A stretch of 64,000 nucleotides of DNA from NCBI RefSeq assembly GCF_000518985.1, contig NZ_JAEQ01000004.1:195782-259781 (forward strand), in the 5' to 3' direction. Numbering within the stretch: position 1 is the stretch's first letter; each line of letters opens with the position of its first letter. Below the pieces are notes generated by a model. That model saw only the letters and a list, made by a program, of their open reading frames with translations. It searched no databases and was not told where the DNA came from. Below are positions 50,403 through 59,160 of this stretch, piece after piece. Origin of the DNA: Chelativorans sp. J32 (GTDB lineage: Bacteria; Pseudomonadota; Alphaproteobacteria; Rhizobiales; Rhizobiaceae). Made by a program: the position numbers and the translations under genes.

Positions 50403-51367
50403 ACCGCGCTCAGTATGCCCGGCTGGTAGGCACGTACGGCGTTCTCATCGCGCTCGCTGCGCTTATCCTCTTCGGCTGGTGGCGATACGACAATTTTCTT
50501 AGCGCCTTCAATGTCACGACCGTGGTGCGTTACAACGCCATGTTCGCGCTGATTGCGCTCGGCATGTGCTTCGTCATCATGACCGGCGGTATCGATCTCA
50601 GCGTCGGGTCCACGGCGGCGCTCGGCAGCGTGGCCGCGGCGATGGCCAGCCATTATGGCATGGCAGCAGGTATCGGCGGCGGGGTAGGGGCGGGGCTGCT
50701 TGTGGGCTTCGTCAACGGGCTCCTGGTCACACGCGCCAACATCATGCCGTTCATCGCGACGCTTTCCACCTTGTTGGCAGCGAGCGGCGCTGCCCTGCTT
50801 CTTTCCAAACAGACGTCGGTCCCGATCTCACCCACCAGCGGTTTCATGCTGGTCGGCCACGGCATGTTGTGGATCATCCCGGTGCCGGCCGCCATCGCTA
50901 TTATCGCCTACCTGCTCGGCGCGATCCTGCTCAACTACACCAGCACGGGACGCACCGTGCTCGCCATCGGCGGCGGGGAAGATGCCTCGCGGCTGATGGG
51001 ATTGCCGGTGGCGCGGGTGACCTTCCTCGTCTATCTGGCAAGCGGCGGTTTGGCGGGAATGGCGGGCGTTCTGCTGGCCGCGCTGGGCTTCGCGGGCCAG
51101 CCGACCGAAGGCGTGGGCTGGGAGCTCTTCGCCATCGCCGCCGTCGTCGTCGGCGGCACGCTGCTCACCGGGGGCAGCGGCTCGGTGCTGACCACGCTCG
51201 CCGGCGTGCTCCTGCTTGGCATCCTCTTCAACGTGCTGAATTTCGAGAACGGAAAAGGCTGGATCTCCCTGTCCGCCGCCTGGCAATCCGTCGTTCGTGG
51301 CCTGTTTCTGCTGGCGGTTGTCCTCCTGCAGGCTAGGCTCACCCGCCAACACACAAGGAGCGCATGA
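50399..51367 (+). CDS. Sugar ABC transporter permease 2, RbsC-like
   Basis: This is a second BPD_transp_2 permease, 322 residues, with MTGGIDLSVGSTAALGSVAA near residue 60 and GGTLLTGGSGSVLTTLAGV near 257. Two different permeases imply a heterodimeric channel, as in the AI-2 (LsrC/LsrD) and some polyol systems, rather than the RbsC homodimer. A GC-rich palindrome (51373-51388) follows the stop. Confidence 0.92.
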   Translation: MNRAQYARLVGTYGVLIALAALILFGWWRYDNFLSAFNVTTVVRYNAMFALIALGMCFVIMTGGIDLSVGSTAALGSVAAAMASHYGMAAGIGGGVGAGLLVGFVNGLLVTRANIMPFIATLSTLLAASGAALLLSKQTSVPISPTSGFMLVGHGMLWIIPVPAAIAIIAYLLGAILLNYTSTGRTVLAIGGGEDASRLMGLPVARVTFLVYLASGGLAGMAGVLLAALGFAGQPTEGVGWELFAIAAVVVGGTLLTGGSGSVLTTLAGVLLLGILFNVLNFENGKGWISLSAAWQSVVRGLFLLAVVLLQARLTRQHTRSA

Positions 51368-51372
51368 ACCAG

Positions 51373-51388
51373 GCCTGCCGCGGCAGGC
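51373..51388. repeat. Inverted repeat after the importer operon
   Basis: GCCTGCCGCGGCAGGC is a perfect 16-bp palindrome 5 bp after the last permease stop. No T-run follows, so it may mark the end of the operon only as an mRNA-stabilising hairpin. The rest of the spacer to 51608 holds no gene I can support. Confidence 0.5.
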
Positions 51389-51608
51389 ATCCCGGCCCCT
51401 ATCGAACAGTTCTGCGTGCGAGATCCGGGGGCACCTCCATGGCTGGCAAAGGCCATGGATTGACAGTCTGCGCCGATCTAAGAATAGGCATCGGCATAGA
51501 CCGGCCGTTTCGACTAGACGCAAATCAGGAGACAAGGTTCTGACCTGGCGATGGGTCGACCCGTTTACCGAAAAGCTGGTCGCTTAATATTGTGGCAGGA
51601 CCAGCAGA

Positions 51609-52628
51609 TCAGGCGCCTTGAGCGTCTACATCCTGGATCGCCGACAGCTTCCACTCGCCGCCGTTTTTCCGCACGAAGGTCCAAAGCTCTACCGTCTCGG
51701 TCGGCTCCTCAACGCCGCCGGCCAAGGCACCTGTGACGCGGTCGCGCAGGACGTCGATCGCCTCATAGCGGAAGGCGGCGGTAGCGTAATCTTCCTCGCC
51801 TTCGTTCCACGCTTCAGCAATATCCGCCTGCAGCAACCGCACGCCGGATACCTCGTTGCGCACGCCGCGTTTGGCGTTGTCGGCAAGTTCTTCGGAGAAG
51901 TAGGAGACCATCTCGGGCGTCGAGAGGCGACGGAGAGCGGCGTGATCCTCATCCGCGAAGGCACGCTGCACCTCTCCCAGCCGGCGCTCGAACACGTCGA
52001 GATCGGCGGGGTCGAGGGTGATGTCGGTCATCTGCGGTGTCGCGGCCACCGCGCCGCCGCCTCCGATCCGCGGCAGTGTGAATCCGGCAGACGATCGGGC
52101 AGGCGCAGATCGAGGTGCCGCATCGCGCTGGGAGCGCTGCCCGAAATCTGGGCCGCGGGCCGGCTCTGGCGCAGGTGCGCCGCCCGCAACGGCGGGCTGG
52201 CTGCGCGAGCGGAAGAAGGCCATCGCCAGCCAGATGAGCGCGCCGATCAGGAGCAACTGGACCAGGAAGCCGAGGACGCCTGCCATGCCGCCGAAGCCGT
52301 AGCCGAGCAGCATGCCGAACAGACCGCCGATCAGGATGCCGCGCATCAGTCCGCCACCCAGTCCGTTGAACAGGCCGGGTCGCTGCTGCTGGCCCATGGT
52401 CTGCTGCTGACGCGTCGCCGCGTTCGGCGCCGGCGTCATGCTGCGCTCGACGGGACCGGTCTGGTTCGGGGCGGTCCGTGTGGGCGGCACCGTCTGCTGC
52501 GTGCGAAGGCCGCGACTGCCGAAGCTGCCGCCGCGACGCGCCTCGGCAAAGTCCACTGAGACTAGTGTCATGGCGACGAAGGCCGCCGAGAGAAGAGCAA
52601 TAAATCGAAAGCGTCCGAAGCGCATCAT
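51609..52628 (-). CDS. Tim44-like domain protein
   Basis: This is a 339-residue protein with an export signal or N-terminal helix (MMRFGRFRFIALLSAAFVAM), a glutamine/proline-rich linker to about residue 85, and a glycine-rich pair of membrane helices (about 90-140). It ends in a C-terminal Tim44-like domain (about 195-335; FERRLGEVQRAFADEDHAAL). In mitochondria Tim44 tethers mtHsp70 at the import pore; in alphaproteobacteria such proteins are envelope-associated and of unknown role. GGAGGAA precedes the tandem ATGs at 52625-52628. Confidence 0.87.
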   Translation of the reverse strand: MMRFGRFRFIALLSAAFVAMTLVSVDFAEARRGGSFGSRGLRTQQTVPPTRTAPNQTGPVERSMTPAPNAATRQQQTMGQQQRPGLFNGLGGGLMRGILIGGLFGMLLGYGFGGMAGVLGFLVQLLLIGALIWLAMAFFRSRSQPAVAGGAPAPEPARGPDFGQRSQRDAAPRSAPARSSAGFTLPRIGGGGAVAATPQMTDITLDPADLDVFERRLGEVQRAFADEDHAALRRLSTPEMVSYFSEELADNAKRGVRNEVSGVRLLQADIAEAWNEGEEDYATAAFRYEAIDVLRDRVTGALAGGVEEPTETVELWTFVRKNGGEWKLSAIQDVDAQGA

Positions 52629-53257
52629 CGCACCGTTCCTCCAGTTGCCCGCTTACGACCGTCGCAAAGCGGGCGCATATCCAAACGGTCCGACATCGCG
52701 ACGCTTCAAGAAGTTCGCCAGGGGCCCGGTCCGCTGCGCTGGATATGGCAATATCCCGCTCCCGTTGCAAGGATGCGGGATGTTCGATGCGGCAGCAAAG
52801 TTGCCAAGCACGGCGTCGGTTCGTTCGGCAACTGCCGGCGGCGCATGCCAGCGTTGTGGAGTATCCTATCACGTCGAGCGCAAGTCCGATTCGGCGGCGT
52901 AAGGCCGACAGGCAAACTGTGCCTGAAAAAGGGCCCAGAGCGGACTGTCCGGTCCGGGGACAATCAATGAGCTGCCGTTGAGCATCTCGGTGATGCCGGC
53001 GTCCGCTTGCGCCCCCATCTCGGCCATTCAAAGACCTGTGGCGGTCTCCCGAAAGCTGCCGCTCGATCAGTTAGCGAGAGTGACAGGATGGGGCCGATTC
53101 CGAACCGTCCGGTTCGGGCTGAGAAACTGGGAAAGCTGCCATTCAGCAGCCGACCCCAAGTCGGCCGTCCAGGGCAACGATCGACGATGCTGAAAGCGGG
53201 CGTAGCCGAGCGTTGCCAACCTGGGCCGACATCTGAGCCAATTTCGGGGATTTGGAT
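52629..53257. other. Intergenic stretch without a supported gene
   Basis: These 629 bp lie between the Tim44-like and HxlR genes. Only short frames without ribosome sites occur. A frame reading YPITSSAS near 52865 resembles the spurious peptides encoded by interspersed intergenic repeats of rhizobia, so a decayed repeat copy is possible, but I cannot confirm a second copy inside the window. Confidence 0.35.
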
Positions 53258-53671
53258 TTATAACTCCGCCTGGTCGTAAGCGCGCCGGCGCGCCTTGATG
53301 GAGTCCAGATTGTCGTGGACCCAGAAATTAAATCCCTCAAGGGCGCGCAAAGCACCTTGGCCGATCTCCGTCAGCTCGTACTCGACACGCGGCGGCACTT
53401 CGGGGAAATAGTGACGTACGACAAATCCTTCGCGCTCGAGATTGCGCAGCGTGAGCGTCAGCATCCGGTGGGTGATTTCGCCGGCCTCTTTTCTCAAAGC
53501 TGAAAATCGGAGCCGATGATCCTTCGCGAGCGAAAGACGCCAAAGAACCGGCAGAGTCCATTTGTCACTCAGCAGGCTGCAGACCCCGTTTGACGGGATG
53601 GGTCTGAAGTGTCTGTCGTTCTCTGATCCGCGCAATGTGCCGGCATCGATCTCTTTGTCCAAGAGTATCAT
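53258..53671 (-). CDS. HxlR-family transcriptional regulator
   Basis: This is a 137-residue winged-helix regulator of the HxlR/MarR-like group. The DNA-binding domain spans roughly residues 20-115 (CSLLSDKWTLPVLWRLSL, RMLTLTLRNLEREGFVVRHY, RVEYELTEIGQGAL). HxlR proteins often sense electrophiles or quinones and repress a neighbouring detoxification gene. ATG 53671 is chosen because it leaves the inverted repeat at 53688-53721 in the upstream region; an in-frame ATG at 53716 lacks a ribosome site. It is divergent from the NmrA-type gene. Confidence 0.85.
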   Translation of the reverse strand: MILLDKEIDAGTLRGSENDRHFRPIPSNGVCSLLSDKWTLPVLWRLSLAKDHRLRFSALRKEAGEITHRMLTLTLRNLEREGFVVRHYFPEVPPRVEYELTEIGQGALRALEGFNFWVHDNLDSIKARRRAYDQAEL

Positions 53672-53687
53672 CCTTGTGCCTGATGCT

Positions 53688-53721
53688 GAAAAATGTGCCG
53701 TCTTCCGACCGAACATTTTTC
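53688..53721. promoter_or_regulatory. Inverted repeat between hxlR-type and nmrA-type genes
   Basis: GAAAAATGT (53688-53696) and ACATTTTTC (53713-53721) are perfect 9-bp inverted arms with a 16-bp spacer. They lie between the divergent genes, next to a TATATA-like stretch at 53723. This is a good operator candidate for the HxlR-type regulator. Confidence 0.6.
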
Positions 53722-53760
53722 GTATATATGGATGGCCCTTGTTTAACGCGAGGGTTTCAA

Positions 53761-54648
53761 GTGACCAATAGCAAACACCCCATTCTGGTTTTCGGCGCTA
53801 CCGGAAGGCAGGGAGGATCAGTCGCCAAAGCCTTGTTGAAGGCGGGATGGCCTGTTCGCGCACTCGTTCTGGATTCCACCAAAGCTGCGTCGCTGCAATT
53901 GCGGAATGCAGGCGTCGAGCTTGTGCAGGGTTCATTTGAAGAGGCCGATGTTATCCGCTCAGCGATGAAAGACGCTTACGGTGTCTTTAGCGTACTGCCA
54001 GCCAACCTGGCCGCCGAGGACGAAGTCCGTCATGGCATTTCGATTGCGGATATCGCTGCTGAAACCGGCATCAACCATTTTGTCTACTCGTCGGGCGCCA
54101 GCGTGGGGAATGAACTGACAGGTGTTCCGCGTTTCGACGCCAAGCCTCGTATCGAAGCACATGTTCGGGAACTGGCCATGACTACGACCATCATCCGGCC
54201 GACGATTTTCATGGAAATGCTGGTGCGACCCGGCTTCGGTCTGGATGAGGGCCGGCTGGTGTCCCTGATCCGACCGGAGCATTCCATTCAGCTTACCGCA
54301 GTGGAAGACATCGGCAGGTTTGTTGCTGCAGTGTTCGCCGACAGGCCCCGTTTCGGCGGCAGGACGCTTAAGATCGCGAGCGACCGCCTGACCGGGCGCG
54401 AGCTTGAGGCAGCCTTCAGCGAAGCAGCCGGTTGCCCGATAACCTATGAACGTTTTCCCGACGACGTTCTCGCTGCAAACGCTGATCTCGCGCATATGGC
54501 AAAGAGCCTGGAAGACGGGCCGCTTGCCGAGCAGGTCGATCTGAAATTCATGCGCGAAATCAATCCCGACCTGCTGACTTTCGCGTCCTGGCTTGCTGGC
54601 AATGGGCGCAGGTCGCTTGATGAAGCCTTGCGAGCATCATCCTCCTGA
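53761..54648 (+). CDS. NmrA-like NAD(P)-binding protein
   Basis: This 295-residue atypical short-chain dehydrogenase of the NmrA/HSCARG group has the nucleotide-binding motif ILVFGATGRQGGSVAKALL at residues 8-26. The canonical YxxxK active site is replaced (FVYSSGASVG). Members sense the NADP(H) redox state or act as NAD(P)H:quinone reductases. GTG 53761 is preferred because GAGGGT lies 7 bp upstream; an ATG 11 codons earlier has no such site. Its divergent HxlR neighbour is the likely regulator. Confidence 0.88.
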   Translation: MTNSKHPILVFGATGRQGGSVAKALLKAGWPVRALVLDSTKAASLQLRNAGVELVQGSFEEADVIRSAMKDAYGVFSVLPANLAAEDEVRHGISIADIAAETGINHFVYSSGASVGNELTGVPRFDAKPRIEAHVRELAMTTTIIRPTIFMEMLVRPGFGLDEGRLVSLIRPEHSIQLTAVEDIGRFVAAVFADRPRFGGRTLKIASDRLTGRELEAAFSEAAGCPITYERFPDDVLAANADLAHMAKSLEDGPLAEQVDLKFMREINPDLLTFASWLAGNGRRSLDEALRASSS

Positions 54649-54960
54649 CCCGCCTTCGTCCTCGTTAGAGTAATGGCGTTTCATAGCGGACTGGCAGGAA
54701 ACCACCCCAAATCGGTAAAAACCTTAGGCCTGATGTCGGTCTTGGATAAAAGCGTGAGATGTCGGAATGTCCGGTATGGGGACGCATTCACGTCATTGCG
54801 CTGCGGAAACGACGACTTTGAATGGAGGCGCGTCTCGTCGGACCATTTCTGCTGCCGATCCTCAAATGAACGGAAGCATCTATCTAAGGCGCTCATGCGC
54901 TCGAGTGGGGCGCCACCCGGGCTTTGTCCTTAGCAAGGCCGGTGATGAATTAACGGGGCC
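54649..54960. other. Spacer between convergent genes, nothing recognised
   Basis: These 312 bp separate the convergent NmrA-type and LysR genes. The GC content is lower than in the flanks. I see no frame with a ribosome site and no terminator with a T-run. Confidence 0.35.
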
Positions 54961-55878
54961 TCATCGGCCTTCTTCGCCGTCGCCGAGGAACTGCTGCAGT
55001 CGCGGCACGACGAAATCGAGAAAGGCGCGCACGCGCTGCGGCATTCTGGGCCCTCCAAGAAAGACGGCGTGAATCTCTTCTTCGTCGGGTTCGATCACAT
55101 CGGCGAGCACTTCCACCAGACGGCCAGCGGCAATGTCGGCCCGCACATGATAGTCGCCCATGCGGGCAAGCCCCACGCCGGCGAGTGCCATGCGCCGCAC
55201 CGTCTCGCCATTGTTGGCGAGCAGCGATCCATTCACCACGCGATCGACCGTTCGCCCGCTTTGCCTGAGCGGCCAGACAGGTGCAGCGCGCCGGAAGTTG
55301 AAGCCCAGGCAATTGTGCCGGGAGAGGTCTTCGACCTTGCGCGGCGTCCCGCAGCGGCCGAGATAGGAGGGCGCCGCCACAATCTTCCGGCGGGCGACCC
55401 CGATCCGGCGCGCCATCATACCGGAATCGGGGAGGGGTCCCACCCGGAAAGCGATGTCGGTACGATCGAGATAGAGATCGACGATCTCGTCAGACAGCGA
55501 TAGATCGACGACGATATTGGGATAAGTGCGCCAGAACTCGGGCAAGAGCGGCTCCAGGCCCAGCACCCCCAATGCGACCGAGGCGTTGACGCGGACCGTA
55601 CCGCCGGTCGCCGTGGCCCCATATGAAAGTTCCCGCTCGATCAGGTCGAGATCCTGGAGGAGTGCCTGACTGCGCTCATAATAGAGTTGCCCCTCCATCG
55701 TCAGAGACAAACGCCGGGTGGAGCGCTCGACAAGACGCACCCCGAGCCGCGTTTCCACGCGCGAGATCAGCTTGCTGACCGTAGAGGGCGTCATGCGCAA
55801 ATGCCGCGCGGCTTCCGAGAAACTGCCCGTCTCCACCACGCGCAGGAAAACCTGCATCTCGCCGATCCGGTTGTCCAT
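54961..55878 (-). CDS. LysR-family transcriptional regulator
   Basis: This is a 305-residue LysR regulator. The N-terminal helix-turn-helix covers residues 5-62 (FLRVVETGSFSEAARHLRMT, TVSKLISRVETRLGVRLVER), and the rest is the substrate-binding domain (about 90-295). It belongs to the broad subgroup that often controls a divergent oxidoreductase. Divergent neighbours at 56046 onward are an aldo-keto reductase and an MFS exporter, the probable targets. Confidence 0.92.
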   Translation of the reverse strand: MDNRIGEMQVFLRVVETGSFSEAARHLRMTPSTVSKLISRVETRLGVRLVERSTRRLSLTMEGQLYYERSQALLQDLDLIERELSYGATATGGTVRVNASVALGVLGLEPLLPEFWRTYPNIVVDLSLSDEIVDLYLDRTDIAFRVGPLPDSGMMARRIGVARRKIVAAPSYLGRCGTPRKVEDLSRHNCLGFNFRRAAPVWPLRQSGRTVDRVVNGSLLANNGETVRRMALAGVGLARMGDYHVRADIAAGRLVEVLADVIEPDEEEIHAVFLGGPRMPQRVRAFLDFVVPRLQQFLGDGEEGR

Positions 55879-55899
55879 GCATGCCTCAGCTATGATTTC

Positions 55900-55921
55900 G
55901 TTTCACAGATGATGTGGAAAC
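55900..55921. promoter_or_regulatory. Possible LysR operator in the divergent region
   Basis: Arms GTTTC and GAAAC enclose ACAGATGATGTG, making a 22-bp interrupted palindrome about 20 bp upstream of the LysR start and 125 bp before the aldo-keto reductase. The position suits autoregulation, but the dyad is short. Confidence 0.4.
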
Positions 55922-56045
55922 AGAAGTGATTATCAAGTCGGAACAGGCACTTTATCTGAGGTGGTATGCAATCGCTCCCACCCTCGAACTCCTTCGCGTC
56001 GCCTGATTAACGCTGCCGCCCAACCAATCCAAAAGGAATTCTGCA

Positions 56046-56870
56046 ATGCAAACCGTCACCGCTCATGGCGCGGCCATCCCCGCTCTTGGCTTCGGCGTCT
56101 TCCGTATGTCCGAGGCTGAGGTAGAGCGCATCATCCCCACGGCGATCGAGGCGGGCTTGCGCCATTTCGATACCGCGCAAATCTACCAGAATGAAGCCGC
56201 GCTTGGCCGCGCGCTGCGGCGCGCCGGGGTCCGTCGTGAGGATTTGTTCCTGACCACCAAGGTTTGGGTCGACAACTACAGCGCCGGCAGGTTCGCCGCT
56301 TCGGTTGACGAAAGCCTCGACAAGCTGAAGGTCGAGCAGGTTGACCTCCTTCTTCTGCATTGGCCGGCCGACAAGGTTCCGGTCGCGGCACAGATCGAGA
56401 TGCTCAATGCCGTCAAGGCCGCCGGCAAAACCCGGTTCATTGGTGTCTCCAACCAGAACATCGCGCAGATGCGGGAATCCGTCGAACGTTCCGGGGCGCC
56501 GATCGTCACGAACCAGATCGAGTTGCATCCCTATCTGCCGCAGCGCGCGCTTGTCGCGGCCGCACAGGGCAGCGGTGTCGCCGTCACGGCCTATTACGGC
56601 ATGGCCGACGGCGCAGTGCCGAAGGACCCGGTGCTGCAGCGGATCGGCGCCAAATATGGCAAGAGCGCCGCACAAATTGGGTTGCGCTGGCTGGTCCAGC
56701 AGGGCCATATCGCCCTTTCCAAGACGGCCAACCCAGCACGCGTCGCCGAAAACATCGAGATTTTCGACTTCGCCCTTGACGAAACCGACATGGCCGCCAT
56801 CGCCGGGCTTGCCCGCTCCGACGGACGGCTCGTCAGCCCGCCCGGCCTTGCTCCCGCTTGGGACGCTTAA
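56046..56870 (+). CDS. Aldo/keto reductase
   Basis: This 274-residue NADPH-dependent reductase of the AKR family is close in layout to 2,5-diketo-D-gluconate reductases. The catalytic tetrad is D42, Y47, K72 and H105 (DTAQIYQNE, TTKVW, LLHWP). The C-terminal NADPH site lies near KTANPARVAEN. Its carbonyl substrate is unknown. It is followed after 12 bp by an MFS exporter and is divergent from a LysR gene. Confidence 0.92.
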   Translation: MQTVTAHGAAIPALGFGVFRMSEAEVERIIPTAIEAGLRHFDTAQIYQNEAALGRALRRAGVRREDLFLTTKVWVDNYSAGRFAASVDESLDKLKVEQVDLLLLHWPADKVPVAAQIEMLNAVKAAGKTRFIGVSNQNIAQMRESVERSGAPIVTNQIELHPYLPQRALVAAAQGSGVAVTAYYGMADGAVPKDPVLQRIGAKYGKSAAQIGLRWLVQQGHIALSKTANPARVAENIEIFDFALDETDMAAIAGLARSDGRLVSPPGLAPAWDA

Positions 56871-56882
56871 GGAGCATCGATC

Positions 56883-58082
56883 ATGAACACCCATGTCTCG
56901 ACGGCCGAAGAAACCTTGTCCGCCCGTCTGGCGCTTCTCGCTCTTGCGATCGGCGCCTTCGGCATCGGCACGACCGAGTTCTCGCCGATGGGGCTTCTGC
57001 CCGTCATTGCGCAGGGAGTCGATGTCTCGATCCCAACGGCGGGGCTCCTCATCAGCGCCTATGCGATCGGCGTGATGGTCGGCGCGCCAATCATGACGCT
57101 GGCCTTCAGCCGTTTCGGCAGGCGGACGGCGCTGATCCTTTTGATGGCCATCTTCACCATCGGCAATCTGATGTCGGCGATGGCGCCGGGCTACTTCACG
57201 CTGCTCGCTGCGCGTCTCGTGACGAGCCTCAATCACGGCGCCTTCTTCGGCTTGGGGGCGGTTGTGGCGGCAAGCGTCGTGCCAAAAGAAAAGCAGGCAA
57301 GCGCCGTGGCCACCATGTTCATGGGGCTGACGATCGCCAATATAGGCGGTGTGCCGGCAGCCACCTGGATCGGCCAGCAAATCGGCTGGCGCATGGCCTT
57401 CGCCGGAACGGCACTGATTGGCATCGCAGCCATCGCGGCGCTTTGGGTCGCTCTTCCGAAGGGCCGGCGCGGTGCGATGCCGGACGTGAAGCACGAACTC
57501 CGCGTGCTCACCCGGCCTTCGGTGCTGCTTGCCATGGCGACCACCGTCATGGGCGCCGGCGCGATGTTCACGCTCTACACCTATGTCGCGCCCACCCTTG
57601 AGACGCTCACGGGCGCGTCAGGCCGCTTCGTCACTTTCGGGCTGGCGTTGATCGGCATCGGCTTCACCATCGGCAATTGGCTGGGCGGGCGGCTCGCAGA
57701 CTGGTCGCTCGACGGCGCGACCAAGATGTTCCTCGGTGCGCTTGCCCTAATCATGTTGGTCCTTCCGCTGGCCTTCGGCAGTCATGTGGGGGCGGCAGTC
57801 GGTCTCCTCTTCTGGGGCGCGGCGGCATTTGCGATTGTTCCGCCGGTGCAGATGCGGGTGATGCAGGCTGCGGCGGAAGCGCCGGGCCTTGCCTCCTCGA
57901 TCAATGTCGGAGCCTTCAATCTTGGCAACGCGCTCGGGGCCGCGATGGGGGCAGGAGTCATCAGCCTTGGCCTGGGCTATGCCTCAGTCTCGATCGCCGG
58001 CGGCGTTCTCGCCGCTGCCGGCTTGGCGCTGGTCTGGCTAGGGAGCCGGAAGAGCAGCATTCTGCAGCCCTGCGAAGCATGA
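56883..58082 (+). CDS. MFS transporter, AraJ/DHA1-like
   Basis: This 399-residue transporter has twelve membrane helices. The N-terminal FGIGTTEFSPMGLLPVIAQG and the loop FSRFGRRTALIL are typical of the DHA1/AraJ drug and sugar exporter group. Such pumps export small aromatic or sugar-like compounds and are often controlled by LysR or TetR proteins. It is probably co-transcribed with the aldo-keto reductase. A hairpin at 58098-58118 follows the stop. Confidence 0.9.
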   Translation: MNTHVSTAEETLSARLALLALAIGAFGIGTTEFSPMGLLPVIAQGVDVSIPTAGLLISAYAIGVMVGAPIMTLAFSRFGRRTALILLMAIFTIGNLMSAMAPGYFTLLAARLVTSLNHGAFFGLGAVVAASVVPKEKQASAVATMFMGLTIANIGGVPAATWIGQQIGWRMAFAGTALIGIAAIAALWVALPKGRRGAMPDVKHELRVLTRPSVLLAMATTVMGAGAMFTLYTYVAPTLETLTGASGRFVTFGLALIGIGFTIGNWLGGRLADWSLDGATKMFLGALALIMLVLPLAFGSHVGAAVGLLFWGAAAFAIVPPVQMRVMQAAAEAPGLASSINVGAFNLGNALGAAMGAGVISLGLGYASVSIAGGVLAAAGLALVWLGSRKSSILQPCEA

Positions 58083-59160
58083 CGCGTGAAAAGACCCAGA
58101 ATGTCGACACGACATTCTCCTCCAGGGTGGGCAGCTTTTCGAGGTCGTCAATGGCGTGGTCTGGTTGCGGAGAACGCCTGCGCTGAATCCGGCTGTTGGC
58201 ACTATTTTACGGCCGCCAGAGGAAGTATTGCTGCTACCATCGTCTCTGCTGGGTCGTGCGCGATCTAAGAGGCGGTAGCAACAAGCTATTGCAAACAACG
58301 TGTAAGTCGGCCCACCGTTGTAACGCCCAAACATTCTAAACACGCCCTGAAGAGCTTCAGGGGTTGGGATAGATCGAACAAGGGCGCCGCGAACCAGAAG
58401 GATTGGCGGCGGCTCTCTTCTGGACCTTCCGTGATGGCTATGGGCATTGCCGCTATCGCGGATCAACTCGATGAAGCGGCCTGCCGGGACAACTGTAGCA
58501 TTCACTGACGCAATTCCGCTCTTTGCTGTTATCGTAAAGCCGAGTGAGGGCAGCTGGGTCCACTGATGCTTGCAGTTGGTCTCAACGTGCAAATGCCTGT
58601 CCTCGTCTACAGGATCGGGCACCTAACTTTGGCGCAATTCCTGATAGTGATCGCAATTGGATTGTACCTGCGAGAGAGGAGGAGGGGGACGGCTAACGTT
58701 GTCAGATGGTCTATTCTTATTCTAACCGCTTTATAATTACCGAGATGGTTGTCGCCTTGTTGCTCGCTGGCGCAATCGACTTTGACCTGAGTGGAAGAAC
58801 TGCGGTTTTGTGGCGCTACTTGCTCACGCCTATACCGTTCTTGTGAGCTTCCCAATAATGTTTGATAGGGGGTTGGGGGACTTCGCTTCACGAAGGCGGA
58901 TACGTTTTTTTCTATGAACCTGTTCGCGCCGCGTCGGCGGAAGTCTAGTCCAGTTTCCAACATTTAGCCTAGGAACAATTGGCCAGAATGCTATCTCGCG
59001 AGATATATGCCTGACTGTAATTGCGACGATAATCAATTGGCCACCGCGAATAGTGGTCGTTCAGTTTTCGTCTACGCCACTATCCAATTTCAACTTGGAG
59101 CAGGCGAGGAAGTATGCTCCAGCCGAGTGTTATGCCAGCCACAGAACCAATGGATTGTCG
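58083..59160. other. AT-richer gene-poor kilobase beside gtrB
   Basis: This 1,078-bp stretch is visibly richer in A and T than the rest of the window, mainly after 58620. Open frames are short or broken, and none has a ribosome site or a family I recognise. In gtr clusters a type-specific glycosyltransferase usually follows gtrB, and none is found here. The stretch may be transferred or decayed DNA. Confidence 0.4.
58098..58118. repeat. Perfect hairpin after the MFS gene
   Basis: AGAATGTCG-ACA-CGACATTCT is a perfect 9-bp inverted repeat with a 3-nt loop, 15 bp after the MFS stop. The next bases are CCTCCAGG, with no T-run, so it is a weak terminator candidate at best; it could also be a protein-binding site. 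Confidence 0.55.
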
